From: Poa pratensis | Taxonomy: Eukaryota; Streptophyta; Magnoliopsida; Poales; Poaceae | Direction of reading: 5' to 3' | Assembly: GCA_947311845.1 (NCBI GenBank) | Contig: CAMZMU010000123.1 | Location: forward strand, 13,545,347 to 13,609,346 | Length of the DNA: 64,000 nucleotides | Part shown: positions 1-11,466 of the stretch, in pieces | Numbering within the stretch: position 1 is the first letter of the stretch | How the letters are laid out: each line of letters begins with the position of its first letter | Program-made: the position numbers and the translations under genes | Notes under the pieces: generated by a model | Told to the model about the DNA's origin: nothing | Database searches by the model: none | Seen by the model: only the letters and a program-made list of their open reading frames with translations

Positions 1-1061
1 GAGGAAGAGCCGCTTTTGTGGGGCGGAGCCCTCCAGCCGGTCGAGCAGCCAAACGCGCCGCAGCCGGATCGGGACCCAGCCGGCCAGCCAACCAAACGGG
101 ATGGAGCCAGCCGGATCGGGACGCAGCCGGCCATCCAACCAAACGAGGGCAGCCGGATAGCTCCAGCCGGATCTGGACCCAGCCGGCCAGCTAACCAAAC
201 GGGGCAGGAACCAGCCGGCACATCTCTTTTTCCTTTTTTTCTCTCTTTTTCCTTTTTTTTCTCTTTTTTCTCAACCGGCCAGCACCAGCGGAGGCGCCCG
301 GCCAGCCGGAGATGCGCGAGGCGCAACCGACCGCCGTGAGCCAGAGCGGGGGCGCAGGGTGCGGCCGACCGGAGACGCGCAGGGTCGAGGCGGGGAGGAG
401 CCGGAGGCGGCCAGGACGGAGCAGCCGACACGGGTCGCGCAGGCGACAGTGGATGCGCCGGCGTCGACGGGTGCGAGGGCGCGGGACGGCGCAGGGGGGA
501 ACTCGGGCGGAGGTGATGACGGGGCCGTCGCGGCCAGGGCGGAGCAGCCGGCGCAGGGGGGCGGGCCGCAGCCGGAGCCAGCGAGAGGCAGCGGACGGAC
601 GGACGCACAGGAACTTGGAGGAGATTGGCGCGGAGAACGACGGCCTGAGGCCGCCGTGGGCACCGATGAGCGGAGGAGAGAATGGCGCGGAGGAGGCCGG
701 GCACGGACGATGCGGAAGTCGACACGGGCAGAGGTCGGCGCGGAGTAGAGGAAGACGGGCACAGGGAGAGGAGCTTGGGCGCGGGCGCGGAGCTTGGGCG
801 AGGCCGAGCCTCCGGGCTTCTCCGCCGGGCGCGCAGGGGCGAGGCCGCACAGACGGTGGACGAGGCTGGTTGAAGGAGTTTGGCGACAATAATGAGTACG
901 CACGGTTGCACATAGACGAGGATGGTGCTGGCGCGAGCCCGACTAGCCTCCGAGCTTCTCCGGCGGAGGAAATGGTGACGACGAGACGACGATGGTGATG
1001 AAGAGTGGTCCCGCCGAGAACGGGACTCCGGTCGCCGCTTTGTCCCACGGTGGGCGCCAAA
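1..1061 (-). mobile_element. internal 5' part of an LTR retrotransposon, cut by the window edge
   Basis: The LTR at 1062-1685 is followed, on the minus strand, by a spacer and a primer-binding-site-like stretch TGGCGCCCACCGTGGGAC (complement of 1043-1060). That is where reverse transcription starts in many plant Gypsy elements. The rest is very GC-rich leader or early gag sequence full of CAGCCGG words. Long open frames exist on both strands, but their composition is low-complexity and I see no gag, protease or zinc-knuckle motif. The element continues left of base 1, so its superfamily cannot be settled; Gypsy is the better guess from the primer site. Confidence 0.6.
61..210. repeat. imperfect CAGCCGG tandem repeats
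   Basis: Three copies of a roughly 47-56 bp unit begin near 61, 108 and 164. Each starts CAGCCGGATC and contains an AACCAAACG-type core. They lie inside the left-edge retrotransposon and explain the spurious long open frames there. Confidence 0.6.
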
Positions 1062-1685
1062 TGTCGTGGTATTTCGCACGGCATATGCCACAGGGTGGCT
1101 TATTTGAGTGGTTGCGACAGCGCGAGCGATGGCGTTCCGGCGGGATTGGGCACGAGCACGGCAAACGCGAGACGTACCCAGGTTTAGGGCTCTCGTGAGG
1201 AGGTAAAACCCTTACATCCTGCATCTGTGGTGTATATAATGGATTATATGTGGTGTTACATGTTTGCTCCTAGAGCTGTATTGCAATGGAGGATGAACTA
1301 AGGTATGAGGGCTGGTATGTGAGCATGAGTGTGTGAGAGATGGGAAGTGTGAGAGCCTCCCTTGGCCTCCTGTGGCGCAATATAAGATGGTGCCCAGGGG
1401 ACAAGGGGTGGCCCGCGGTGACATGTGCATAGTGTCCTTCATTCGATGACGTCACACATAGTGTTCTTCCTTCAGTGATGTCATGCATAGTGTCCTGGTA
1501 CAGGTATGGCTTGTCTTATCTACGTGTGTCCGATGGGACGAATGTTGACTTCGGGGCAGCTGGCCAGGAGCAGCCGGATGGCGGGCAGCCGGATAGCGGG
1601 CGGCCGGAGGCGGGCAGCCGGACTTGCTTCTCTTGTTCTCTTGTCGAGTCGTGAACTTTGGTAACCCAGGGTTTATTCCCCCACA
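1062..1685 (-). repeat. 5' LTR of the left-edge retrotransposon
   Basis: On the minus strand this 624-bp block starts TGTGGGGGAATAAACC and ends TACCACGACA, the usual TG...CA ends, and is followed at once by the primer site. A TATA-like word lies at about 1231-1240. CAGCCGG words also occur in this LTR (about 1570-1620), as in the internal part. The other LTR lies outside the window. The expected target duplication would be ATACT (1686-1690), which cannot be checked here. Confidence 0.65.
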
Positions 1686-3238
1686 ATACTAGCATCTTAG
1701 CCATGTTGTCTATTTGTGGGAACTCAAATAACGAATTGTTTTGCACAACCTTGATCAACTATTCAGTTAGTTAGGCTGCCATGTCCATGTAGAAGTAGAA
1801 GAATGGTACGTACAGGGTTGATCCGGTGAACAATAGTACTATCATGACATCTTCTCATTTTCAGAGGTTATTTTCGGAGTGGCCGATAGCAAGTTAGCAA
1901 CCCAAGTTTAAAGAAGCCTTCAGGTTGTACATGTCCATGTACATAGTCGTTCGCAAAGCATCGTTCCAGTACGTGGCAAAATTGCTCACATCAAGTTTAC
2001 TTTTGCAGCTAGCGATCTATAGAAAAATCATGACAAAATGCTAGCACCTGTGTAGAATTCTACTCCTTCCAGAGCATCGCAATGCTACTACATGAAAAAA
2101 ATCCTAGCGCGCGTGCACATATTTTTAGGACTTATTCTTGTTATGCAAACATATCTTACTACACGGGGCATTTAAATTAAGAAATTGTCTATACAGGCAT
2201 GGCTACCAACTCCATATCGAACGGAGCGATAGCTTGTATTTCCATCGGATCCTTTTCTGGAGCTGTGTTATTTCAGTGGGATCCGCGTCATGTGTTGTCG
2301 TTGTAGCCCGTCGGACTCTCGACCACTTCCTCCCTCCTCTGTTCATACATGGCGGGGAGGGCGACAAGCAAAGGCGGAGCTATGTGTAGTTGTGTACGGC
2401 CCCCCTCCCCCCCAAGGCTGATAAGGTAACCACAATCCTAGCTGTATTGAGTGGTCTAACAACATATGTCGGAAGTTTTAACTCTTTGAAGCCACATACT
2501 GCTAGATGACGGAATGCTGCGGGATCACCACTGGGGCATGACGGGCAGCGCTATGGAGATGCAAGCTCGGGAAGGACCATTTCCCATGGCTAAATGCTTA
2601 GGCTGTCGACGAGATTATGGTAGGCGTTGCGTAGAGAGGGTGCCTTTTATTTTCCATCACCACCTTCATTTTTATGTTCCTTCAAAGCTGGAAGCGATCG
2701 CACTAGGTGACGCTGAATGCCAACACTCAAGTTTGCTTTCAGTTTCAGTTCGTCGCCATTGTAATGCACCCTGTAACGCCTACTGTTCCCTTTCAAAAGC
2801 ATGCGCACTTGTTCTGTATTTTCCACTCCATGTTCTTTCGTCTTTGCATTTGCATTTTGGTTAGCGTATAGAGTTACCTTTTATTGTTGATGCCACTGTT
2901 TTTCAGACAATTTGTACTGAATTTTGAAAATGTAACAATTGGCTAAAACTTGAGATAGGCTATTTCTAGCGAGAAAAACTGAATGGTGTTTATTTGATAA
3001 TAATCACACTTCCTTTTGGTTGTTCTCATGGCTACCAAATGAATGGTGTTTATTTGCGCATAAGCCAATTACCCGATGGGAAGTAGATGTATGTAGTTGT
3101 TCATGCACTGGCCCATGATTCAGAGTCTCACGGTTTGTGTAAATTAATTATTCTCTCTTGTTCATCTTATGTTTGATTGGAGTTACCGAAGTTGCTTCAT
3201 GGTTTATGGATAAATGATTTACAAAGCAAACTTGTTTA
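1686..3238. other. no recognisable gene
   Basis: I see no coding motif, splice-consistent exon or clear transposon end in this AT-balanced stretch. The short open frames at 2138-2389 and 2514-2864 look like chance. The last three bases (TTA, 3236-3238) are the target duplication of the next element. Confidence 0.5.
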
Positions 3239-4314
3239 CACCCTGTTTGGTTGCACGGAATTGGGGCTTGGAATTGGAGTTGGAGCCCCAATTCCGAATT
3301 CCGGCGTTTGGACTGCGCTCAGAATTTGGGCTTGGAATTGCAGACCAATTCCGAGCCAATTCCGCAGCTACCGTTTTGTGAAGGGAGCAATTCCGAGCCT
3401 CCGAGGTCGGAAACGCTCGGAATTCGGACGCCGGCCACTGCCCCGCCCCGCCCCGCCGGCCGCCGCACCTCCCCGTCGGCCGCCGCACCTCCCCGTCGGC
3501 CGCCGCACCTCCCCGCCGGCCGCCGCTCCTCCCTCCGCCGCCGTTGCCACTCTCCTCCAACCGCCTCGGCCGCCCCTTCCTCTCGTTCCCCTCCTCCGCC
3601 GGCCGCCCGCCTCGCCCCGCCGGCCGCCCCTTCCTCTCGTTCCCCTCCTCCGTCGGCCACCGCCCCGCCCCGCCGGCCGCCGCACCTCCCCGTCGGCCGC
3701 CGCACCTCCCCGCCGGCCGCCGCTCCTCCCTCCGCCGCCGTTGCCGCTCTCCTCAACCGCCTCGGCCGCCCCTTCCTCTCGTTCCCCTCCTCCGCCGGCC
3801 GCCCGCCTCGCCCCGCCGGCCGCCCCTTCCTCTCGTTCCCATCCTCCGCCGGCCACCGCCCCGCCCCGCCGGCCGCCGCACCTCCCCGCCGGCCGCCGCT
3901 CCTCCCTCCGCCGCCGTTGCCGCTCTCCTCCAACCGCCTCGGCCGCCCCTTCCTCTCGTTCCCCTCCTCCGCCGGCCGCCCGCCTCGCCCGCGAGCGCCA
4001 GCTCTACGAGATGCGCAAGCGCGCCGAGCTCCGCGACGCCGTCCTCCACCTCGAGCGTCCCTGGGACTCCGACGACTCCGCTCCCGTGTCCGCCACCGCG
4101 CTGGCGCCCAACCTCCTCTCCGTCGCCGCCGACGAACAGCTCAAGGGGCTCGCCGACGAACAGATCAAAACAATAATTCCACGATTCCACGATGTTGTGC
4201 ATCCAAACAAGAATTTAACTGATTTGGAATTGAGGCCAATTCATTTCCAACTCGGATTTGGAATTCAACCCCAATTCAATTCCGAGCCCCAATTCTATGC
4301 AACCAAACACAGTG
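3239..4314. mobile_element. PIF/Harbinger-type non-autonomous element carrying a gene-like fragment
   Basis: The left end CACCCTGTTTGGTTGCA and the right end TGCAACCAAACACAGTG form inverted repeats. The similarity runs on for about 39 bp through repeated GGAATTGG words. The element is flanked by TTA on both sides (3236-3238 and 4315-4317), the 3-bp target duplication typical of PIF/Harbinger. No transposase is present. Instead the middle holds a GC-rich tandem array (about 3433-3986) and, directly after it (about 3988-4165), an open stretch on the plus strand containing RERQLYEMRKRAELRDAV that looks like real exon sequence. I cannot name its parent gene. This is the structure of a Pack-type element that has captured host DNA. 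Confidence 0.7.
3433..3986. repeat. GC-rich tandem array inside the Harbinger-type element
   Basis: About three copies of a 176-196 bp unit are rich in CCGCCGGCCGCCG, each with a CTCCCTCCGCCGCCGTTGCC block (near 3529, 3725 and 3901) followed by CGCCTCGGCCGCCCCTTCC. Every frame on both strands is open here, so the long predicted proteins are artefacts of composition. Confidence 0.7.
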
Positions 4315-4317
4315 TTA

Positions 4318-5233
4318 GTGAATTTGGATCATCAGAAAAAGTACCATCCCAAAGAAACTACCCATTTTCAGTTCAAGGTTTTCTAACGGAATATGTTCAT
4401 TTGCAGTCTCTCAAGAGGATTTATAGTTTTTTTTTCTTATCTTTGTCCACATATCTGTTATAATCCCTTCTCAATTCAAGTTTTTCTAGCTGATTATGTT
4501 CATTTGCAGTCTCTCGAAAGAGTGTATGGCTGTAAGTGCATTGGTGGTCCCTGTCCGGTCACTTCTTTGATTTTCTTGTGGAACTCATGGTTTATGCTCA
4601 GTAGGCATGTTATGTTCTTGATGTTCCCTATTCATATTGTTGTTTTGTGGTCGATGCAGGTGCAAAAGGAGAGGCAAGAAGAATGTAAGAAATGGCCACC
4701 TTGGCAGGTTAGTTTTTTAGGAATTGGCTAAGTGATTTACCTCTCTTTTATTGTCTATTTATATACTCCTCCTCCTTGCAGTCTCGCCACTTGAGAATTT
4801 AGTTTTTTTTTAAGTATTTTTTTTGGTTGTCAGTGGCGAGACTGCAAGTTATTCGCCTTTGTTTACGTCTCGGTGAATTCAGTCTATTGATGATTTTTTA
4901 GTTAGCTTTAATTAAGTCTGTGACGTGCATGCACTCTTGGTTTTTTTCTGGCTAATTTAGTGCAGTTTCCTATATATTCTGACTGTGCGACTTATTTTTT
5001 TTAGTTTGGCCTTTCAATCATGTAAACTGAGTCTGACGGTGGCTGTCCAGTGAAGATGACAAGGAGTTAAAAAATGCCCTCATCAGCACCAAACACAGTT
5101 GATCATTGCTAATTCTCACATGCAGTTTGCCACTATATATAAACTAGGACCAGGCGAGGCGAGGCTGGAACTGGAAGCGTGCCATGAAAAGCTACCAAGA
5201 GGAGCAAGTGCACGAACAGAGCTTAGTTACCAA
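4318..5233. other. intergenic, possible exon remnant
   Basis: A stretch at about 4660-4707 reads on the plus strand as VQKERQEECKKWPPWQ. It is preceded by GATGCAG and followed by GTTAGT, so it looks like a small exon with both splice sites. I cannot link it to a gene. The region also holds a direct repeat (4372-4421 and 4475-4524, both with TATGTTCATTTGCAGTCTCTC) and the perfect inverted repeat listed next. Confidence 0.3.
4775..4848. repeat. perfect 16-bp inverted repeat
   Basis: CTTGCAGTCTCGCCAC (4775-4790) is the exact reverse complement of GTGGCGAGACTGCAAG (4833-4848). A 42-bp T-rich spacer lies between the arms. No transposon target duplication was seen around it. Confidence 0.8.
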
Positions 5234-5346
5234 CCAGGCCACCTAAATTCTGTAACCGTAGGAATGACTAGTTGAATTCGGCGCGGCGTGCCAGGCCACC
5301 TAAATTCTGTAACCGTAGGAATGACTAGTTGAATTCGGCGCGGCGG
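5234..5346. repeat. tandem duplication, 57-bp unit
   Basis: The segment beginning CCAGGCCACCTAAATTC occurs at 5234 and again at 5291, almost identical through the GAATTCGGCGCGGCG end. It is a recent tandem duplication with no coding sense. Confidence 0.85.
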
Positions 5347-8300
5347 CACGCCGCGCCCTTGATGAGAACTTTTGTTGATGATTTGTTTCTTGGTTTTAAT
5401 TGCATAATGTATCTTGCAAGCACAGTTGCCCTTTCTGTTTTGTATAACGTATTTAGTTGTATAGCTGATCTCATCTACGGTGAAAAATAAATGCAATACA
5501 CAGCAAGATATATACAGGATTATGTAGGGCAGCTGGCACGATGTCCATTTATATATACACTTAATCGGTACACGCAGAAGCGGTAATAACAGAAATAAGA
5601 GCGGAACGGATGAGAAATTACGCTTAAGCAAGCTGATGAATTTTTTTGATAAAGGCAAGTCAATACGACCGGGCGTAAACCCTGCTCAAAGCAAAGCCCG
5701 ATGACAGCGGACAACCATACGCATACGACAGTTGTAACAATCTCGACATAGAGGCACATAAGGCGTCGGAGGAACTGAAAGAAACATACAAAAGTAAACA
5801 AAAAATTGAATATGATCTGATAAAAGACAGCTGCAACAAAAAGAAATGGTACACTGGCCATACCTCACGATAAATAGTCGAGGGGATTAGCGCCTGGAGG
5901 CAACAAAGGCGGGGAACTAAAGCATCAGCGTCAACAGCTACATCATCAATACAGGAACCAAGATCTGGAGAACGCTTAAACTGAAAATTGGATGAACCAG
6001 ATGCCAATACAACGCAATGAGAAGCAGACGGAATGGAATAGCTGCAAGGAGACTGAATCGCTTGAGACACCCATCTGAGCTAAATCAGCAGAACAACCAT
6101 CAATACCAGAAGGTTCACCCAACAAAGCAGCCCAAGGCGGAAAAAGTTAATCATCATAAGATTGCACTTACGGTATACTTCAAAATAAGCTTGATTCCAA
6201 TCCCAATAAAGGCGAGGCAATAGGAGACAACCGAGAAGAGCATGGAAAAAATAGAAGGAAAAGTTCATCATACAAATCATAACAATAAAACATCTATAAG
6301 GGCAGCACTACATTGCTTTAAAAATGTAAGTGATAGGGGTAAGCACTCCTGACTCTTATCGCAATTAGAAGATAAAAGATGAAGAACACATAGGAACTGT
6401 CCGCATAATGCACCATAATATAACATTTTTATATAACATTTTTATATACTTGTAGCAATTACAGGAAGAGTTAGGACATTATGAGAAATGTCGTGTAGGC
6501 AAGCAAGACTATATTATACTGAACTGTTAAGTGTAGTAAATTGTATCATGCATAAAGAAATCTATTATTATATGACTGAATCAGTTATGCAGCTATGTAC
6601 TGGAAAACTGAACACAATAAGACAATAGCATGAACCACCTCCCATAATGCATAATTTTTTTAAACTGCACATTCTCATTTCCATGTTCAGATGAGAAAGA
6701 ATCTTGAGGGGAAGAAAAGCACCTGCCGGATGTCAGGAATGCAGCAGCGCCACCATCCAATAAGCAACTCATGATACCTCCAGATAAGCAGCCAAACATC
6801 AACATAATAGGATAAATCAGGTCGCTCGTAAATAGAAAACAGAACTGAAAAGAGAAGGTGAAGCACAAGAAAGTAGTACCTGAACCAGCGCGGCCACAAC
6901 CTCTCTTCCGAGCACAGATCGGCTGAACCCTGCTGTAGAAAGGGGAAGGGCAGATTAAGATCACTTCCGTTAAGAATAAATATGTGTGGGTGTCAACATT
7001 TGTTTAGCTATTTTGTATGAAGAGTGAATCTGGAGCTTGTTGATCTGTGTGTGAACTTACCTGTCACTCAGAACTAATTTTTTTTAAAAAAAATCTCAAA
7101 GATTGTTCAAGGGTGTTCTTGTAGTTACAATGATATTCAACGTCGTTTAGATGATTCTGAGCTGATATTCAATGAAATGCACACTCACATAAGACTGTTT
7201 TAAAATTTGGTCAGTACCTAGCTAGAGATCATAAGTTCAGGTGTCGAGACTAACAAAAAAAAAAGAGTTCCTTCAACCAATAGCAGCACTTATGCATTTC
7301 AGACTTCTAGTTCGTAGAACTAAGCCAGAGGCAGACGATAGTATTTAATTTCGTTCTCTGCAAGCTAAGGGCATTACGAAAATATGTAATTATCGTTTTT
7401 TAATACTAAAAGGCAGTAGGGGTCTGCCCTACTGTAAGAGGTTCAAAAAAACCTTATGCACTTCTTTTGCACAATCTGTTGGCCATGTGCCATACTGAGT
7501 GGCTTCAAAAATTAATTCAGCTACACATGTGATGGTATGCTCTGTTCCCAGATTTACATGTAGGCGATCTCTTCACGGCGATCTCTTCACCTCCAGCGGT
7601 CTCTCGGCTTGTTGGACTTGCTGATTGCAACGATGTCCGCTTATAGGCTTTGAATCCCGTACAATGTCACCCCAGCAACTGCATCAGCCTCCCAGGATTT
7701 ACATTGCGGCCTAGGTCATCAGACAATCAGGACCCTGCTAGCAAATATTGCACGAACAGGTAAAGAGAAATCTGCAGGGTATTATAAGTGAAGAGAATAT
7801 TTGCAACCAACCTTTGTTCTTCGCTCCATTAGCAAACAAAGTGTCACCTTCATGTGTCGAAGTAGGTCGAGACTGACGAACCAAGAACTCAACCATCAAA
7901 TACTGTTAAAAATAGCTAAATATACAAACAATGATATTTAACATGCAACTCACAATGCAGGGGAGAAGGTTTATTTCTATGAGCTAATTTCAAACTTCCA
8001 GATTTTTTAGAACTGATGTTTAATGTATAGGTTGGACTGGTCCAATCTAAAGGAAAAACACCTAAGAAGTAGAGTGACACAATTGATAGAACAGATCTTG
8101 CAAAGATATATTAGGTGAACTGGGAGAAGAACACATGACCATGCTAGATAATCGTGGCAAAAGTATTGAGCTCCAAAGATGAGAGGTGACTTAATCGTAA
8201 TCTCTAATCTCGCTATATTTGTATAATTTATATTTACATTTTATATAGCGGATGACTGGACATTTTTCAGGCATTAAATCGTCATATCTCAGTTCTGAGA

Positions 8301-10330
8301 CACAAGATTTGGAAGTTGAAATTGCAACTTGTAGGACTATTTATATCTGATTTCGTTGGATTTGAATTTTGTTGAACTACCATGTTATCTCTCCCTGCAG
8401 ACATACTACACATTTGTTATCATCATCAGGTACAGATGAGGGCTGCTGGAAATAAACAGTTTTACTCCAAACTGTTGACGATGATTTTTCTTCAGATGAT
8501 GATAATATACAGGTAAAGCGTACATGACACGTAGCTAGCATAGCAAAATACTCACCGTCCCTGCAAGGTAGAGCGATCCTTGCAAGCACTCTTTGCTGGT
8601 ACAATATGCACTTGTCCATGCGATTTGCCTCAATATCTCAGATACTTTCTTTAATAAGTTGCTCAGCTCGATTACTCTTAAAAACGTAGAGGTTGATAGA
8701 TAGTCTGTGTTGTTGCAGGATGAAGGAAATGATATTGCCCAGTACTGTTTACCTCTCCTGCAAAGAAATTATGTGTATATAAAGGGCTATAAACTGACAG
8801 TGTTGTTGACAATGATTGCATCAGCCTACATGAGGTAAAAAAGGAATTGCTTCACATTTTATGAATAATAAAATTACAAAGGGTAATGACAGCGGCTAAA
8901 CTGGCAGTGTTGTTCACAATGATTGCATCAGCCTACATGAGGTAAAAAAGGAATTGCTTCACATTTTATGAATAATAAAATTACAAAGGGAAGACTACTA
9001 TTGTGATTTGCTTATTTATTTATTTTTAAAGCAAGAAACAAATAGGAGTAGTGGAATAGGCAAGCAAAATCTATTCGGAGCACATATGTGCAAGCAAACA
9101 AACCAATTTTTTCAGTCAAATTACTCCAAGAAGTCACAGTAGCAATGTTAGTACAGCAAGCAGTTGCTACAGGATATCTCTGCTACCTGCATAGAATGAA
9201 TACAAAGCGCACAAGCAAGCAGTAATTTAATATAAATTTAATTAACAAAGCAATAACTTAATTGTTGCTGAATCTGCAATCTGAATACTACTCCAAGCAA
9301 GTAAAAATGCAGTACATTGCAAGCAGGCAGTACCACTAAATACTGCAGGAGTGTAAGAACCTCTCGCACCATTAAATATTTCACCTTTTCATCAGATAGC
9401 ATTTGTAGTACTTATATTTCATCAAATGGCCAGCTAATGCATCTAAACTTGATAGTACTGCAAGAAATGAAGCAAGAACGTTAATAATCTCATATGAACA
9501 TTAGGATGGTTTACTACAGCAACCACACACATCTGAACTACTGAATGCAAGTAAAATGCAGTACATAGCAAGTACCCAATGACCAGAATTGTAACCCAAG
9601 CATAGCAACATATGGTAATCGAGATGAAACTGTCATGCGATCAGGGAGTTTAAGAAGGGACATGTTCTTGTTACCTGGTACTTCATAGGGGAAGCCATCG
9701 ACCATACCTTCTTCTACGTTGCAGAAATGGGACGGAGCAGGCTGGGGTGATGGTCGTGGTGAGCAGCAGCAGATCGGGGGAGGCGACCGCCATCTCTTCG
9801 TCGTTGCAAGCGAAGGTCACAGGGAGGCGGCGCGCAGCAGGGGGTGACGTCCTCTATCTCCAGCGCGTGCGCTATCTCCAGCGCATACGGCTGCTGCTCG
9901 GCGGGACGACGCAGAGGAGTGGGCAGCGGATCGATCTCGGGGAGAATAAAGAGGATGAGAGGGATGCCATAGCGGCGGAGGTGCTCGCCGTCTCTCCGGC
10001 GGAGCTGGAGGAGGTGAACTCGGTGCGGCAGCGCGGCCCGAGAGAAGCAGGGGAGAGCTCGGCGGGGCGGCGCCGTCACGGAACCCTAGCCTAGGTTTGG
10101 GTCGCGCGCGGCCGCGGCAGGAGGGGAAAAGCAAATTGAAGTGGAGGAGAAGGCGGAGCGTCGAACGGCGCGTGGACTGCGGCAGAGGACGGCGGCATAG
10201 ATGGCTAGAGCACGCCGGAATCGGCCGGCGACGGCGAAGGCGAGCGGGGAGCGAGTCCACCGCGGGAGGGGAGGGAGAGGTTCTGCGGTCTATTTTGCAA
10301 GAAGGCCCGTGGTTGTTTCGCAATTATGAA
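5347..10330 (-). other. unidentified region with minus-strand exon-like segments (possible degenerate gene)
   Basis: No complete gene can be assembled. Several minus-strand segments look exon-like because open sequence ends at a GT donor. 9705-9675 starts ATG and reads MVDGFPYEVP before GTAACA. About 8470-8390 contains DDDNKCVVCL, which resembles the first cysteine pair of a RING finger. 7890-7816 ends NGAKNK before GTTGGT. 6945-6886 contains ICARKRGCGRAG between a CTACAG acceptor and GTACTA. 6075-5878 contains DADALVPRLCCLQALIP before GTATGG. Frames tried between neighbours run into stops. GC-rich DNA at 9720-10330 could be the 5' UTR and promoter. It may be a decayed gene, a non-coding transcript, or chance. 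Confidence 0.25.
8777..8990. repeat. tandem duplication, 107-bp unit
   Basis: Two nearly identical copies (8777-8883 and 8884-8990) share TGCATCAGCCTACATGAGG and end ACAAAGGG. The small differences are at the start of each unit. Confidence 0.85.
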
Positions 10331-11466
10331 ATCGGTTTATCGGCTCGCGAATTCTTGGACTGCGGGTTAATATTCGATTTTGGCAGGGGCTTTTTTGCAA
10401 AAGCGGCATGGTTGTGCTGCTTGGATCGTCCGATCGCCGTCGGACGGCCGGGATTGTTTTACTGTTCAACACTGTTCATTTCTACAGTGATTACTGTAGT
10501 TGCTACAGTTGCCAGAGCGCGGACAGTCCGCCGTTTTGTTCAGCTTTCATATACTTAGTAATTAGGTGGCCGTCCAGTCTTCGGCTCACCGCAACGTCCA
10601 TCGATCATCATGCCATTCCTACACTCTACAAACAGTCTACACAACTTTGCTTCCCTTGTACTCTCTCCTCCACACACCGTTCGCACATTTGGGGGCCTAC
10701 CTACTGTGATGAAGACAGCCACCATTAACCATCTTTCCACACATAACCACTTCCTCACTCACTAACATAGCAAACAAAAGGAAATCCCCATTGATCACCA
10801 CTAACTAATTAAGTAGCTTGCATGCACACCGGTACACCACACCAGTCCACTACACCTTCAAAATCCAAGGTGTCCACTCAATTCCAAGTGCTCGAACCCA
10901 TGGTCCACTTGTCGGATCGAGTGCGACTAAAATATCAACGGTGTAGATCGCGAGCGCCCAGGGCTAGTCCTGAGATTTCAAGGGCCCAGGGCCGGGGCCC
11001 AGGGGCGAAAGAAAAAACTAATGTTTGAAGTTTCTTTCAACAACTTGAGATGCAAAGTCACTATTGATATGCAACATTAATCTTACCGATTATTAGGTCC
11101 GTTCCGCCTAGAACCGCGTCGTCGCGGTGATCGTGGTGCGGTTTTATCTGAAATATCAACGGTCCAGATCACGCGGCACCTCCTCAAGAATAACAACAAA
11201 TTTAGTTACACGCGGGCCTCCATCTGAAGTCAGAATTCCCCACATGCATGGCAAGGTGCCAACAAACAGACATCACAGCTCCCTTCAAAAAAAAAAGAAA
11301 AAAAAAAGACATCACAGCCTGCTGTGCAGTGCTGCAGCAGATCTGTCGTATGTCTCTATAACAAACAATCCCTGCATCTCTCTCGCTCTAGCCACTGACA
11401 GTTATTGTTAGGCTCTCTGCCACTCACACATACTCACTCTAGGTGGAAGGAGGCGTGCTTTTGCTA
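10331..11466 (+). promoter_or_regulatory. upstream region of the receptor-kinase gene
   Basis: No coding feature was found. A weak TATA-like word CTATAACAAA lies near 11356, about 110 bp before the ATG at 11467. The stretch also holds two similar GAAATATCAACGGT(C/G)-type words at about 10928 and 11147, which may be remnants of an old repeat. Promoter assignment is by position only. Confidence 0.3.

Noticed and set aside
191..1084. Open frames of about 200-300 codons in the first kilobase
   Set aside because: They lie in the leader of an LTR element with CAGCCGG repeats, with no gag motif and no frame preference.
1062..1685. A short gene in the LTR (72-76 codon open frames)
   Set aside because: The block has LTR ends, a TATA box and an adjacent primer site; no conserved domain.
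3177..4463. Long overlapping open frames on both strands (up to 428 codons)
   Set aside because: They run through the GC-rich tandem array of the Harbinger-type element; all frames are open because of composition, and the proteins are Pro/Arg/Ser low complexity.
5330..5365. Possible cloning-vector or adaptor sequence around GAATTCGGCGCGGCG
   Set aside because: It does not match a common vector arm and is part of a genomic tandem duplication.
11443..11466. Upstream in-frame GTG as start of the receptor kinase
   Set aside because: Plant nuclear genes use ATG; the ATG at 11467 is followed directly by a good signal peptide.
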